Positions 8,949 to 18,454 of a stretch of 25,314 nt of DNA are shown piece by piece. The notes under the pieces were generated by a model. It ran no database searches. It was given only the letters and a program-made list of their open reading frames with translations, and was not told where the DNA came from. The stretch comes from Cytidiella melzeri (Eukaryota; Basidiomycota; Agaricomycetes; Polyporales; Irpicaceae): the NCBI GenBank assembly GCA_022592445.1, contig JABYQR010000509.1, positions 1-25,314 of the forward strand, read 5' to 3'. The translations under genes and the position numbers were made by a program. Positions within the stretch are counted from its first letter, which is position 1; the number at the start of each line of letters is the position of its first letter.

Positions 8949-9432
8949 TGTCAGGAACACAACCAAACTCTATGAGGAGCGAGGAAGTGACGACGGGGGT
9001 GGAGGAACGACGAGCGAACTCGCGTGGACGATGACGACAGGGGAGATGATGATGGTGAGAGAGAGACAACGACGAGGGAGCAGCTAACAATGAGCTAAAG
9101 ACCAGGGTATATTAGTACAGTGATAGACCTAGTACAAGGTGGACGTCACCTAAAGACCAGGAGGTAGAATCTGAGGTCTTTAGGGAGCTACAAGGTGGGT
9201 TTATATACATCTTAGACAAGGACCCCTGATACCGGGTCTGTACTCCTAACACTGCCGTGGAAACGTATGGTGTGCTATGGTGCGATGTTCTACAATGTTC
9301 CAGCACCTTCTATGATCATGTGACCAGTCTGTCACATGCACTTGATCACATGCAGTAGCCATGTACCATCGATAAGATAAGATCAGGAAAAATAAGAGAA
9401 AAGAAAAGGGAAAAGTATGCATGTTCGTGACA
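8949..9432 (-). mobile_element. Solo LTR (gypsy type) inserted in the gag of element B
   Basis: The 484-bp insert starts TGTCAGGAAC and ends GTTCGTGACA, a 10-base terminal inverted repeat with one mismatch, flanked by the 5-base duplication GTTGA. It carries no coding domain. A TATATAAA-like box on the minus strand (about 9198-9208) suggests the LTR lies in minus orientation. It carries two copies of taaagaccagg (9096 and 9151), and LTR C has two taaagaccaag copies in similar positions (21512 and 21579), so the two are probably related. A solo LTR forms when LTR-LTR recombination deletes the interior. Confidence 0.88.
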
Positions 9433-9437
9433 GTTGA
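9433..9437 (+). repeat. Target-site duplication of the nested LTR, right copy
   Basis: GTTGA, matching 8944-8948. Removing the insert and one copy restores the gag reading frame exactly. Confidence 0.88.
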
Positions 9438-10707
9438 TGGCACAAAGAAGGACCCTGGTGCGAATGCACCGGACGAGCACGTCGAGTTCTTGCGTTGCGA
9501 TCAGGAAGCACGCACCCAGATCACGCTCACCCTTGGAGATGAGCCTCTGAATGGAGTCATCTACGCTACAACAGCAAAAGAGGCCTGGGACAAGCTGAAT
9601 GCACGCTATGAAGGGAAAGGGAAGCAGACTGTCGTTCTGCTCCTCTCAGACCTCTTCTGCGGCACCCTCTCCGATGAGACACCATTCAAACCGCAGCTCA
9701 ACGCTATAAGGCAGAAGAGCTTCATCCTCTCGTCTCTTGGCCAACCGCTTGACAACGTGATTGTCGCTTCGGCAATGATCATGTCCCTTCCCCCTTCCTA
9801 TTCTGTTCTTTCCACCATCTTGATGACCTCTACCGACAAGCCCACCACTGACACCGTCATAAACGCCATCCTCATGGAGGAGAAGGTTTGCCGTGACCCT
9901 ACTCACGTGGCCCTCGTCGCAAAGATCGGGAAAGGCAAGGACAACAAGAACAAGAACAAGAAGCCGAAGTTGGACGTACGCTATCTGTACTGCAAGAAGA
10001 TGGGACACTCGACAGACAAGTGCAGGAAGATGAAAAAGGACAAGGAGGAGAAGGCCAAGAGTAAGGAGAAGGAGGGCAAGCACGCGAAGATTGCGACGGC
10101 CGACGCCAGCAACTCAGACACCATCTGCCTCTTCATGGCCAAAGGCGACATGGACCGGGACAATCTGCTCGTCAAGTGGGTTGTCAACTCTGGGGCCTCT
10201 GTGCACATGTCCTCGCAGCGCCGCTGGTTCCTCACCTACCAGCCTCTTGCCACCCCTTTACAGATCTGGCTGGCAGACAAGTGCTCCATCAAAGCTATTG
10301 CTATTGGACGCGTCGCCGTAAACGTTTGCGTTGGGGGCTCCACCACCAAGTCCATCTTCACCGACGTCTATCACCTTCCTGACCTTAACGGTAATCTTCT
10401 CTCGGTCGCTCACCTCACCAAGAAGGGCTTCAATGACGCTTTCAAGGACAACACCTGCAACATTCATCACGCTAGTGGAGAAATTGTTGGCTGCGCCCCT
10501 CGTGCGCAAGGTCTCTATGTCCTCGACTCCACGCCCATCGTCTCACCTTGCGCTTACATTGCTTCAGTGGGCAATTCTCCAATCGACACTCCCGTTCACA
10601 TCTCTGCTCTCAAAGCTAAAGCCCAACCTACCTCCAAGGCTGACGTCCCGACTTGGCATTGTCGACTAGGCCACATCAACGTCGACTACGTCTTGCAGAT
10701 GGTTTGA
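9433..10707 (+). pseudogene. gag-pro: gag C-terminus, zinc knuckle, protease and pre-integrase of element B
   Basis: Gag continues with VDGTKKDPGANAPDEHVEF and ATTAKEAWDKLNARYEGKG, typical of copia Gag. The zinc knuckle near 9982-10023 reads YLYCKKMGHSTDKC: the first ligand Cys is Tyr (codon 9982-9984), leaving Y-x2-C-x4-H-x4-C. The protease active site reads VVNSGAS at about 10180-10200, with Asn (10186-10188) in place of the essential Asp. The GAG-pre-integrase block includes VYHLPDLNGNLLSVAHL and TWHCRLGH. The segment ends at TGA 10705-10707, in the position of an Arg codon (CGA to TGA). ATG at 9421 is inside the solo LTR and is not a real start. Confidence 0.92.
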
Positions 10708-11772
10708 CAGGGTATGGTGCAAGGCATGGAGATCATCGGCCAGTCCAGTCGACCCAGCACGATCTGTATCCCTTGCCTCAAGGGCAAGCAGACACACAAG
10801 CCTATCCCTAAGGAAACCCATGACAAGAGTTCACGCGTACTTTACCGTGTCTACTCCGACGTCTGCGGTCCGATGGAAACTCAAACCCCTCAGGGTCACA
10901 GGTATTTTGTTACCTTCGTAGATGAGGCCAGCGAGTGCCTCACCGTTTCTGTGCTGAAAGCCAAGAGTCAAACTCAGGCAGAGACTGAAGCATTCTACCT
11001 TTGTGCTGAAGTCGAGACCGGAGAACGCGGCAATTTTTTTAGGAGCAATGGCAGAGGCAAGTACAACTCAAAGACGTTCCAGGATCTCCTCCGCAGCAAG
11101 GGAATTCACCACGAGAAGACAACCGCGTACACTCCTCAAGAGAACGGTGTTGCAGAGTGCATGAACCGCACTCTTGTCGAGATGGCACGCGCTATGCTCA
11201 ACGATGCTGGACTTCCCAAGTCATACTGGGGATACGCAGTCCGCTTTGCTGCCCACATCCTCAACTGCACTCCTACTCGTCACCTCGCTGGCAAGACTCC
11301 TCATGAAGTTTACACGGGTAACAAACCCTCCGTCTCGCACCTCCGAATTTTTGGGTGCACCGCTCATGTTCACGTCCCCGACGAGAATTGTTGCAAACTC
11401 GATCCAAAGTCTCTCCAATGTATCCACCTTGGCTTCGCAGAAAACTGGAAGGCCTACGTTGTGGTTCATCGCCCTTCAGGCCGGATTTTTGAGTCGCGAG
11501 ACGTCATCTTCGACGAAGGTCCCAACTCCGAGGCCGACCGTGTCATCATCGACGTCGACGACAGTTTTGACACTCCTCCTCCCACTGCCTCCTCAGACGA
11601 CTCTCAAGCCACTCGTGCAACTGGAGACAAACCTTTGACGTCGACAGACGATCGAAGCACAGCGTCTCATGTCGAGCAAACCCTTTCGCGCGCGGCCTCT
11701 CCTCCACCTCCGGCTCTGGCTGAAGAGGATGCTGTACCACAGGGTAACGCCGGTCATGGGGCAGTCACTTGA
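10708..11772 (+). pseudogene. int: Integrase of copia element B, catalytic Asp lost
   Basis: The zinc finger spans the stop: His at 10657 and 10672, Cys at 10765 and 10774 (H-x4-H-x30-C-x2-C). The core has Asp at 10858 (VYSDVCGP) and Glu at 11155 (ENGVAECMNRT). The second catalytic Asp is Asn at 11047-11049 (FRSNGRGKYNS, where copia families have RSD-G-GGEY). The Asn-to-Glu spacing is still 35 residues. Nearby changes G to R, E to K and R to C are all CpG transitions at the DNA level. The C-terminal part contains SHLRIFGCTAHVHVP and VHRPSGRIFESRDVIFDE. TGA at 11770-11772 again fits CGA to TGA. Confidence 0.93.
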
Positions 11773-12730
11773 TCTCGTGCTAGACGTGTACCTGCACCGC
11801 AAGTTCCCAACCAGCCATATCCGGTGCCCATTCCTGCTCCTCAAGTTTGTCATTCATCGGGTTCGAAGCGAGCCCCGGATCATGATGACCACCCCAAGTT
11901 CGAGCTTGATGCTCGCAACAAGGCATCCATCAAGGCTATTCGAAAGGTCAGGGAGAACGCTCCGCAACAAAACACCGAGGACATCGAGGAGGAAGATGAC
12001 TACCATGACGCAGCCGACGCGAGTTTTGTTGGAGATCAAGTTGCCCTTGCGGCATCTTTGGACCAACCCCCGCAGACGTACGCTCAGGCTATGGCACGCC
12101 CGGACGCTCTCAAGTGGAAGCTCACATGCATCTCAGAGATGCAAGCTTTCGTCAAAGCGGAGCTCTATGACAAGGTTCCAAGACCACGGGATCGTACGCT
12201 AGTAGACTGCCGGTGGGTCTTCGCTATCAAGAGAGGTCCAGACGGCAAAATTGTCAAGCACAAGGCTTGTCTCGTTGCAAAGGGGTTCACGCAGGTTGAA
12301 GGTATCGACTACTCCGAAACCTTTGCCCCTGTCTCCAAATTCACCTCCATCTGCGCCATCCTTGCTATCGCCGCACAGGAAGACATGGATATTCACCAAA
12401 TGGACGTCAAGTCCGCATTCCTTAACGGCAATCTCAAGGAAGAAATCTACATGAAGTGTCCTCCCGCTTCAAAGGCAAACCAACATGGTCTGGAAATTGC
12501 GCAAGTCCCTCTATGGTCTCAAGCAAGCCAGTCGCGAATGGTACATACGCCTTTCGAAGGAGTTCGCTAGCCTAGGTTTCACCCGCTCCGACTACGACCA
12601 CGCCGTCTTCTACAAGAAGGAAGCCAATTTCACTCTCATCTGAGCCGTCTATGTTGAAACATGCTCCTGTTTCCAAGAACCTGCAGCCATCCTTCGCTAC
12701 AAGGACAAGCTCAGGAAGATCTTCGACATG
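11773..12730 (+). pseudogene. rt: Reverse transcriptase (RVT_2 type) of copia element B
   Basis: Copia RT blocks are clear: ALKWKLTCISEMQAF, TLVDCRWVFAIKRGPDGKIV, KACLVAKGFTQVEGIDYSET, FAPVSKFTSICAILAIAA and MDIHQMDVKSAFLNGNL. Small deletions near 12467 and 12482 shift the frame; the continuation SLYGLKQASREW is readable in another frame near 12508-12545. Next comes DYDHAVFYKKEANFTLI, then a TGA at 12641. The catalytic Y-V-D-D block at 12650-12661 is destroyed: tatgttgaaacatg is one base short of encoding YVDDM. The enzyme would be dead. Confidence 0.9.
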
Positions 12731-13620
12731 ACCGATTTAGGTGAAGCCCGCTGGATTCTCAACATGGAGATCATCCGCGACGCTCGAAGCGCACCATTGA
12801 ACTTTCTCAGCGCCAGTTCATCAAAACGATCCTTGCTCGATTCGACCTCCCAGACTGTCGACCAGTATCCACTCCCATGGACGCTAACGCCTAAACTCAT
12901 CAAGCTCACGAAGGCCGAACCTGATTCCGACGTCAAACTCTACCAGTCGATGCTCGGTTCGCTAATGTACGCCATGATAGGCACTCGTCTGACCTTGCGT
13001 ATTCAGTGGGCGTGTTGAGCAAACATGCAGCGACTCCCAGTTGCAATCACTTCAATGCTATCATTTGGGTCTATCGCTACCTTCAGGCGAACAAAGACCT
13101 TTGCCTCACTTATCGCGGCACTCCTCCGGGCGCACAAGACGGCGTTTCTCCCGACCTCATTGGCTATGTCGATGCAGATTGGGCCTCCAACATCAACGAC
13201 CGTCGCTCTATCACTGGGTATGTCTTCATGCTCGCCGGTACTGCCATTAGTTGGTCGTCAAAGAGGCAACACTCTACGGCTCTCTCAAGCACTGAGGCTG
13301 AGTACATGGCCGCTTCGCATGCTACCAAGGAAGCCATTTGGCTTCGTTCATTCCTTGTTGAACTCGGATACCTTTCCGCTGGATACACTGTCCCTCTTCT
13401 TATCGACAACCAATCCGCCATAGCGCTCATCAAGAATCCTGAGCATCACAAAGGCACGAAGCACATTGCCATTCGCTATCACTTCACACGCGACGCTTAT
13501 GATCAGGAGTTGATCATTCCGGAGTATGTTCCCACTGGAGATCAAGTTGCAGATGTTCTTACAAAGGCTCTCGCACGTGAGAAGCACTACCGCTTCATGG
13601 ATGGAATAGGTATATTGTGA
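12731..13620 (+). pseudogene. rnh: RT end and RNase H domain of copia element B
   Basis: The RT end is recognisable as MTDLGEARWILNMEI and KLYQSMLGSLMYAMIGTR, interrupted by one-base losses near 12781 and 12989 and a one-base gain near 12891. From 13006 to TGA at 13618-13620 the frame is uninterrupted and gives a complete copia RNase H. It includes GYVDADWA (residues 53-60), STEAEYMA with Glu97, LIDNQSAIAL with Asp134, and HIAIRYHF and VADVLTKAL at the end. This is the best-preserved domain of the element. ATG at 13006 is incidental; it is the tail of the polyprotein. Confidence 0.94.
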
Positions 13621-13630
13621 GTTCATACCC

Positions 13631-13642
13631 GCTGAGTGGGCG
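13631..13642 (+). promoter_or_regulatory. Polypurine tract of copia element B
   Basis: gctgagtgggcg, purine-rich, lies directly before the 3' LTR start TGTTGTAG. It is short and impure, as is common in copia elements. Confidence 0.6.
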
Positions 13643-14008
13643 TGTTGTAGTTTTCTTAGTTCATCGGGCATGAACGTAATGTTCTTTCTCACTTTCCTTT
13701 TACGGACTCACGCGCGAGCACTATACAGTTGATAGATTACATAATCATTTGCTTAACGCGCTTGTGCATCGCATGGCTGTTCCTCAGTTTCCTCACTATA
13801 CGTTCGAGGCTAACTGAGGTAAGCTAGATTCATGTTATATCGATTCCTACAGTATCTGATGTACCGTAGTTCTCTTTACACGCTTCGCGTACTTTAGGTT
13901 AGCCGGCGTGTTATTCATTATAGTTTCCTCACTATATGTTCGAGGCTAACTGAGTTCTCTTTACACGCTTCGCGTACTTTAGATCGAGCCTCTCGTAACC
14001 CTACAAAA
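13643..14008 (+). repeat. 3' LTR of copia element B
   Basis: It starts TGTTGTAG and ends CTACAAAA. It is the same length as the 5' LTR, with about 17 substitutions and no indel. About 13 of the differences fall at sites that are CG in one copy and CA or TG in the other, or CA in one and TG in the other. Confidence 0.94.
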
Positions 14009-14013
14009 CACAT
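14009..14013 (+). repeat. Target-site duplication of element B, right copy
   Basis: CACAT, identical to 8310-8314. Confidence 0.9.
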
Positions 14014-14165
14014 AGGTCTGAACTTGAAGGAAAAGAAAGATGTCTGATGTTTGCACGAGCACAAATTTGACAAACGATATCATCTAATGAATCTGAGGGT
14101 ATTCCTATGACCACACAGTAAAGGTCTTTAATGCCAATGTGGCCTAATAGGCAATGTAAAAATCC
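14009..14165 (-). pseudogene. Ancient Ty1/copia integrase relic, zinc-finger half
   Basis: On the minus strand this reads LLGHIGIKDLY, then DSLDDIVCQICARANIRHLS and FPSSSDL. This is the pre-integrase and zinc-finger end of a copia integrase (His in LGH, Cys pair in CQIC). The frame runs into the CACAT duplication and, if element B is removed, continues in phase with 8314 down to 7940 (SSDL joined to CADC). Element B therefore inserted into this open relic. Confidence 0.8.
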
Positions 14166-14788
14166 TGCCTGCTGTTATCAGAAGTGGAAGTGACAGCATT
14201 GTCTTTGATGAGGTCTGTACTTTGATTGTGCAGAGACATAGATGACTTGCAGAAGTAGGGCCATCAAGTGGCAAGATACAATTCCTGAAGTCCAGATCAC
14301 AATTTAGATGTTGTATGTACATCTTGAATAAAAGGAGATGTTTAGTTTGTAGCAGAGCATGTATATATTGCAACTGAAAATTTGCATCCTTAATTAACTG
14401 CCATTCACATACCAAGGTTTATTTCTGTAATATGACCATTGTATTGAGTATGTCTATCAGGGTGCATTCCATTGTGAAACCATGAATGAGCATTGTTATC
14501 AATAATATGGCAAGTGAAATGGCTGTCACCATGGTAATTGACTTCAAGTTAAACACACATCTACTAGCATGCATAGTACGCCCAAATTTGAATAAAATGT
14601 CATCACTGCTATGACAGCAGGTACACTTTTTCTTTGATGTGATGTGCTTCAAAGCATTTATTAGTTGAAAGTAGCTTGTGATCTACTTGGGCTGTTTTAC
14701 TTGATTTTATTTTCCCAACCATTTTTTGTGAAGTGGCATAGAGTAGATCTAGCATATGGCAATCAGATAAATTCATGTCAAAATATAT
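14166..14788. other. AT-rich spacer, no gene recognised
   Basis: The minus-strand ORF at 14128-14415 lies upstream of the relic zinc finger and might be decayed copia sequence, but I recognise no motif in it. The rest shows no coding signature or clear repeat. Confidence 0.4.
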
Positions 14789-15492
14789 TACAGTCATACT
14801 TACTTTGATACGTAATTTTGTTATTGCTAACAACTTTTGTTACTAATGTGTTTGGATTACCTACTTTCATGAGTAATTATGTTACTGGTGACAAATTTTG
14901 TTACCAACATGTTTGAAACATTCACTTTGATAAGTAACTTTGTTACCAGTAACAACTTCTGCTACTAATGTGTTTGGACCACTCACTTCAGTAATTGATT
15001 TTGTGACTGGTAACAACTTTTCTTACCAATGTGTTCAGATCATCAATAATTTTGTTATTGGTAGAACTTTTGTCACTGATGTGCCTGCATTACCCACCTT
15101 GATAAGCAACTTTGTTACTAGTACCCACTTTTGTTATTGACGTGCCCACACTACTCACTTTATGTTACTGGTAACACCTTAAACTAGCAACCTTCAATTT
15201 GATGGGTAATGTTGTTAGTGGTAACAACATTTGTTACTGATGTGGCTGCATTACCCACTTTCTTAAGCATCTTTGTTACCAGTAATGGCTTTTGTTACCA
15301 ATGTCCTTAAATCAGTCACTATCACAAGTACTTTTGTGACAGGTAACAGCTTTCATTATTAACTTGGCCAGAATACTTACCTTGATAGGTAATTTTGTTA
15401 TTGGTAACAACCTTTGTTACTAATGAGCTTGTATCACTCACTTTCAACAGTAATTTTGTTGCATTTTACAGCTTTTATTACTAATATTGCAG
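14789..15492 (+). repeat. Tandem array of about 61-bp units, roughly twelve copies
   Basis: Unit starts (taattttgtta or variants) fall at 14813, 14874, 14935, 14992, 15047, 15107, about 15161, 15207, 15268, 15329, 15390 and 15451. Six of the steps are exactly 61. Each unit carries a palindrome-like core (GTTACTGGTAAC or variant), then a ttttgttactaatgtg-like block and a ttacccactttgataag-like block. A partial unit precedes 14813. Units are quite diverged, so this is an old satellite-like expansion. Confidence 0.9.
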
Positions 15493-15529
15493 TGCCTCGA
15501 CACCAGCTGCGGTAAGTGCACAGCTGACC

Positions 15530-15860
15530 TTGAATCTGCGCATGAGCACTGTTTTTCAGTAGACTGGCCATAACTCACTCATTTTTGCTTCAAATTATAC
15601 CCCCATTTCCATTCATGTGCTGGCTGTAAAAATCATGCATTTTGATGGGAAAAAGCGCCCACATAACAAGTTTTGAAGTGCTAGTAACAAACTCAGTACT
15701 TACCCATCAATTGCATTCATTGTGGTAAGAAAAAGAGTGTTAATCTTGGTATTCCCCATCAAATCTTGTGGCATAGAACAACGGTGTTACATGTCGCAAT
15801 AGCTCAAAGCACTGGCATGCACTGGAACAATTTCTTGTTCTTTAGGAATTGTAATGAGTT
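15530..15860 (+). repeat. Dispersed repeat R2, copy 2
   Basis: Same ordered blocks as 7570-7930: ttgaatctg, agtagactggccataact, ctgtaaaaa, gcattttgat, ccatcaattgcattcattgt, gcactggaacaattt and taggaattgt. Its right edge runs into a copia protease relic. Confidence 0.55.
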
Positions 15861-16260
15861 GTTGTTGGTATTGATTGTAGCGGCAATGGGTCTCATGTAA
15901 AACAGGTAGAGATTGTTTGGCAACAGTCTCCCATTGACTATTTGGCAAACATGAAGAAAAAGGAGACTGTTTGCAGAGTGGCAGGATACTCTGCAATGTT
16001 CCAGACAGCCCTGCAACACAGGATTTGAGCGCGCTGTTGGGACGTGTAAGACATCAGATAGTTTCACATTGGTGGCAACTCTGTTGTACGAGGCTGTGAA
16101 ATGAATATCACCAATGCCAACAGCTGCTGTAGTATGTGCAATACCATATCCTTGGACTTGGATGGGTGTGATCAACCTGTAGTTAGTGAAGACTGATTGT
16201 TGCAAGAAGATGTGCCAGTTGGCATCTATGTCATGATAGCGTTGCTAGTTGACCACTTGG
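15850..16260 (-). pseudogene. Ancient Ty1/copia protease relic
   Basis: The minus-strand frame from about 16260 to 15804 reads DIDANWHI, a decayed D-S-G-A-x-x-H-I protease site, then QQSVFTNYRLITPIQVQGYG, AVGIGDIHFTA and VKLSDVLHVPTARSN. This is the usual copia order of protease active site, flap and the LxDVLHVP block before pre-integrase. It probably belongs to the same minus-strand relic as 14009-14165 and 7940-8314, because order and strand agree. The 61-bp array and R2 would then lie between its protease and integrase. Confidence 0.75.
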
Positions 16261-17628
16261 CTCTCAAATGCAGCTTGTTTACAAGTCACATATTTTTTGG
16301 GATTCTAAAGGCATTGAGGAAGAAGAACTGGCCATTTACAAGGGCAGCAGTCACATCTGCGTCTGTGAGAGCCATGTGATGGGTTAAACAGTTAATGCAT
16401 TAATTTATGAACTAATCTTCCATCCAGATTTACCACCTGTGAAACACTGCAATCTGTGCAAGATTTCAGATATGGCTAGTACATCAACTTTGCAACTGCA
16501 AAAAGCAGGATTCAGATTGTTAATCATTGAGAGCAACATTTGAGTTGTGTTTTTTATGACTTACAAGATTTTGCTGCTTTTAAAAGCATTTGTGCTAAAA
16601 TTTGCAGAGACTCACAATACTAGCCTTAGTCAATCCTTTATGATTACACTCCTCTAAGTAAAACCCTGGTGACACTTAAACAGCTAACTGCTGCAGGCAG
16701 AACATGATTCTAAACAGGATTTTTTGGTTGATTCAATCTTGGATCTGGTGGTGTGATAGTTTAACACTTTTTTTGACAGTTTTTACACTGCAAAGTCTGT
16801 CCTTTAACCTAGTGGGTAACCCCCACAGTTCAGGGTAAGGGTGTACAAGGGTAGGAGTAAGGGTGGGCCATATACTACTGCCTGTAGCCCTTTGCAACCC
16901 TTGCTTGTAAAGCACAATGTGATGTTAATATATTGTATCCACGGTTCTTGGTTTTGATAATAATGGGGTCATCTTCGAGCTGGTAGACATTCAATTCAAT
17001 ATAGTTAATGTGTCAAAGCCAACTATCTCAAGCTTCTTGGAAATCTTCAGATGAGTGCAGCCACATCTTCAGCTCATATCCAGAGGCAGTTGTAAATGCC
17101 ATCCAATGCTATGGTATTCAAGCTGTTGATTTGACTATTGAATGGACCACAGACTACTTACAAACTCATGATACATTCAGTTAGTGGATCATGTTGCCAG
17201 TTTGACTTCTAAGTATTACCAATGCTCTCACAGTTACATCTGCATTGATTGAGTGTGTGTTTAGTTAACACTGCAACAGGGAGTGACTTGCTCTGAGATG
17301 CCCACATTACATTATCTGCTATGGTAGAAACATCAATCAGGATCTTGAACAAATCTAGCTGTGTGCTTGAAAGTGGGCTGCATTGTAAGGTCCAGAAACA
17401 TTTCTCTTGCTATCACAAACACTGCTCTTGTTCTTGCTGGCACATGAACAATATGATTTCACATCCTGGCCAGGACCCAAATCTGTTGTAAACATGTACA
17501 CCTAGTTACAAATCTTTTACAGCAGTTTGCAAACATTATTGGCCCTCTGAGAAAGAAATACCAGTGTGTTGGAAGCTGACAAGACAGCACTGACTCCTCT
17601 ATTTTGGGGGCACATAGATGGTTTTGTT
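16261..17628. other. AT-rich spacer, no gene recognised
   Basis: Short ORFs occur on both strands but none shows a known motif or sustained codon bias. At 16832-16867 there are several GGG runs (gggtaagggt...agtaagggtggg), which is not a telomere array. The sequence just above 16261 may hold further decayed copia gag, but I cannot support it. Confidence 0.4.
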
Positions 17629-17940
17629 GCATCAGCAGTGAGCACTGCAATAATTTTTCAAGAAAGTTCCACAAACATAAGTTGCTTTCTGAGCGAGAGT
17701 TACCATCAGGCACAGTCTGTGGTAGTTGTAATGAGGATGAGGCAGTTCAGGCATCGACAGATGTCACTTTTTATGGAACACACACTTCCATCTCCTATAA
17801 ATGGGCAGAAAATGACTATTTGTGTGGCATCAGCAGTGGGCACTGCAACTGATTTGTTGACAAAGCTCCACAAACATTAGTTGCTATCTGAGCAAGAGTT
17901 ACCATCAGAACACAGCCTGTGGTAGAGGCAGTTCAGATAT
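17629..17940 (+). repeat. Diverged direct repeat with about 198-bp period
   Basis: gcatcagcagtgagcactgcaa at 17629 recurs as gcatcagcagtgggcactgcaa at 17827. It is followed in both by a ccacaaacat.agttgct block, gagttaccatcag and cagtctgtggtag (or cagcctgtggtag). The second copy covers only about 115 bases. No protein is supported. Confidence 0.8.
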
Positions 17941-18454
17941 AAAAAGGACGCATGTAACTTGTTCTGGAAGTTGGTTTAAACAAGACATTTCTAACTCCTA
18001 TAACTTGAGAGCATGTAAATTATGTTTTGCTATTGTCTATCAGCAATGAGCTCCTGTCAGGTACTATAGTACTTCAACCAACTGCTGCATCAGGAGTAAA
18101 CACAGCACAAATTTAACAACAAGATGAATAAAGTCCCTTGCTACCATTGCTGACTACCTTTTTCCACTTATGCTTGCATTTCCTGCAACCAAACTTGTCA
18201 TTTGTAATACTGTTCTTCTATCCCACATTGATTTGCTTCTTGAAGTTTTAACAATAGCAAATATACTTACTATAGTGAATATGCATCATCAGATTACTTG
18301 GCAAGATTATCACCAGGAGCAAAGTCAATTGTCCAAATGACTATCTCTGGCTATACAACTTATTTCATTTGCTGCTACTGGTAACATAATTACTTGTCAA
18401 ATTAGCTAATCAAGACAACATCACTGAGTCACAAGACTAAAGAAGGATTGCAGT
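17941..18454. other. Spacer containing one arm of a distant inverted repeat (about 18090-18215)
   Basis: 18090-18215 matches the reverse complement of about 6465-6600 (shared blocks cttgctaccattg, gactacctt, tttcctgcaaccaaactt). Conceptual translation gives SLATIADYL, weakly reminiscent of a copia Gag helix, but that is not enough to call a gene. Nothing else is recognised. Confidence 0.45.

Larger units (their letters stand above)
8315..14008 (+). mobile_element. Ty1/copia retrotransposon B, full length but inactivated, with nested solo LTR
   Basis: Two 366-bp LTRs (8315-8680 and 13643-14008) flank a single gag-pol region in copia order: gag, protease, integrase, RT, RNase H. The element is bounded by the CACAT duplication. 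Length is 5694 bp including a 484-bp nested LTR, so about 5.2 kb originally. The LTRs are about 95% identical (about 17 differences), so the insertion is not recent. Polyprotein synthesis is blocked by the nested LTR, TGA codons at 10705 and 11770, and frameshifts in RT. Protease and integrase have lost catalytic Asp residues. Confidence 0.95.

Noticed and set aside
9421..9432. ATG at 9421 as the start of a gag-pol gene
   Set aside because: It lies in the last bases of the solo LTR; real coding sequence resumes at 9433 and continues the frame opened at 8758.
8315..14008. Canonical RIP (CpA to TpA) as the cause of element B decay
   Set aside because: The changes I can compare are mainly in CG context, not CA, and only one LTR difference gives a TpA; CpG deamination fits better.
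14789..15492. Possible CRISPR-like array
   Set aside because: The whole 61-bp unit is repeated and diverged; there is no constant repeat alternating with unique spacers, and the context is eukaryotic.
16832..16867. Interstitial telomere or G-quadruplex from GGGTAAGGGT runs
   Set aside because: Only a few irregular G runs with unequal spacers and no TTAGGG tandem; too weak to support.
17566..17880. Plus-strand ORF of 104 aa
   Set aside because: It spans the 198-bp direct repeat, is low complexity in part and shows no motif.
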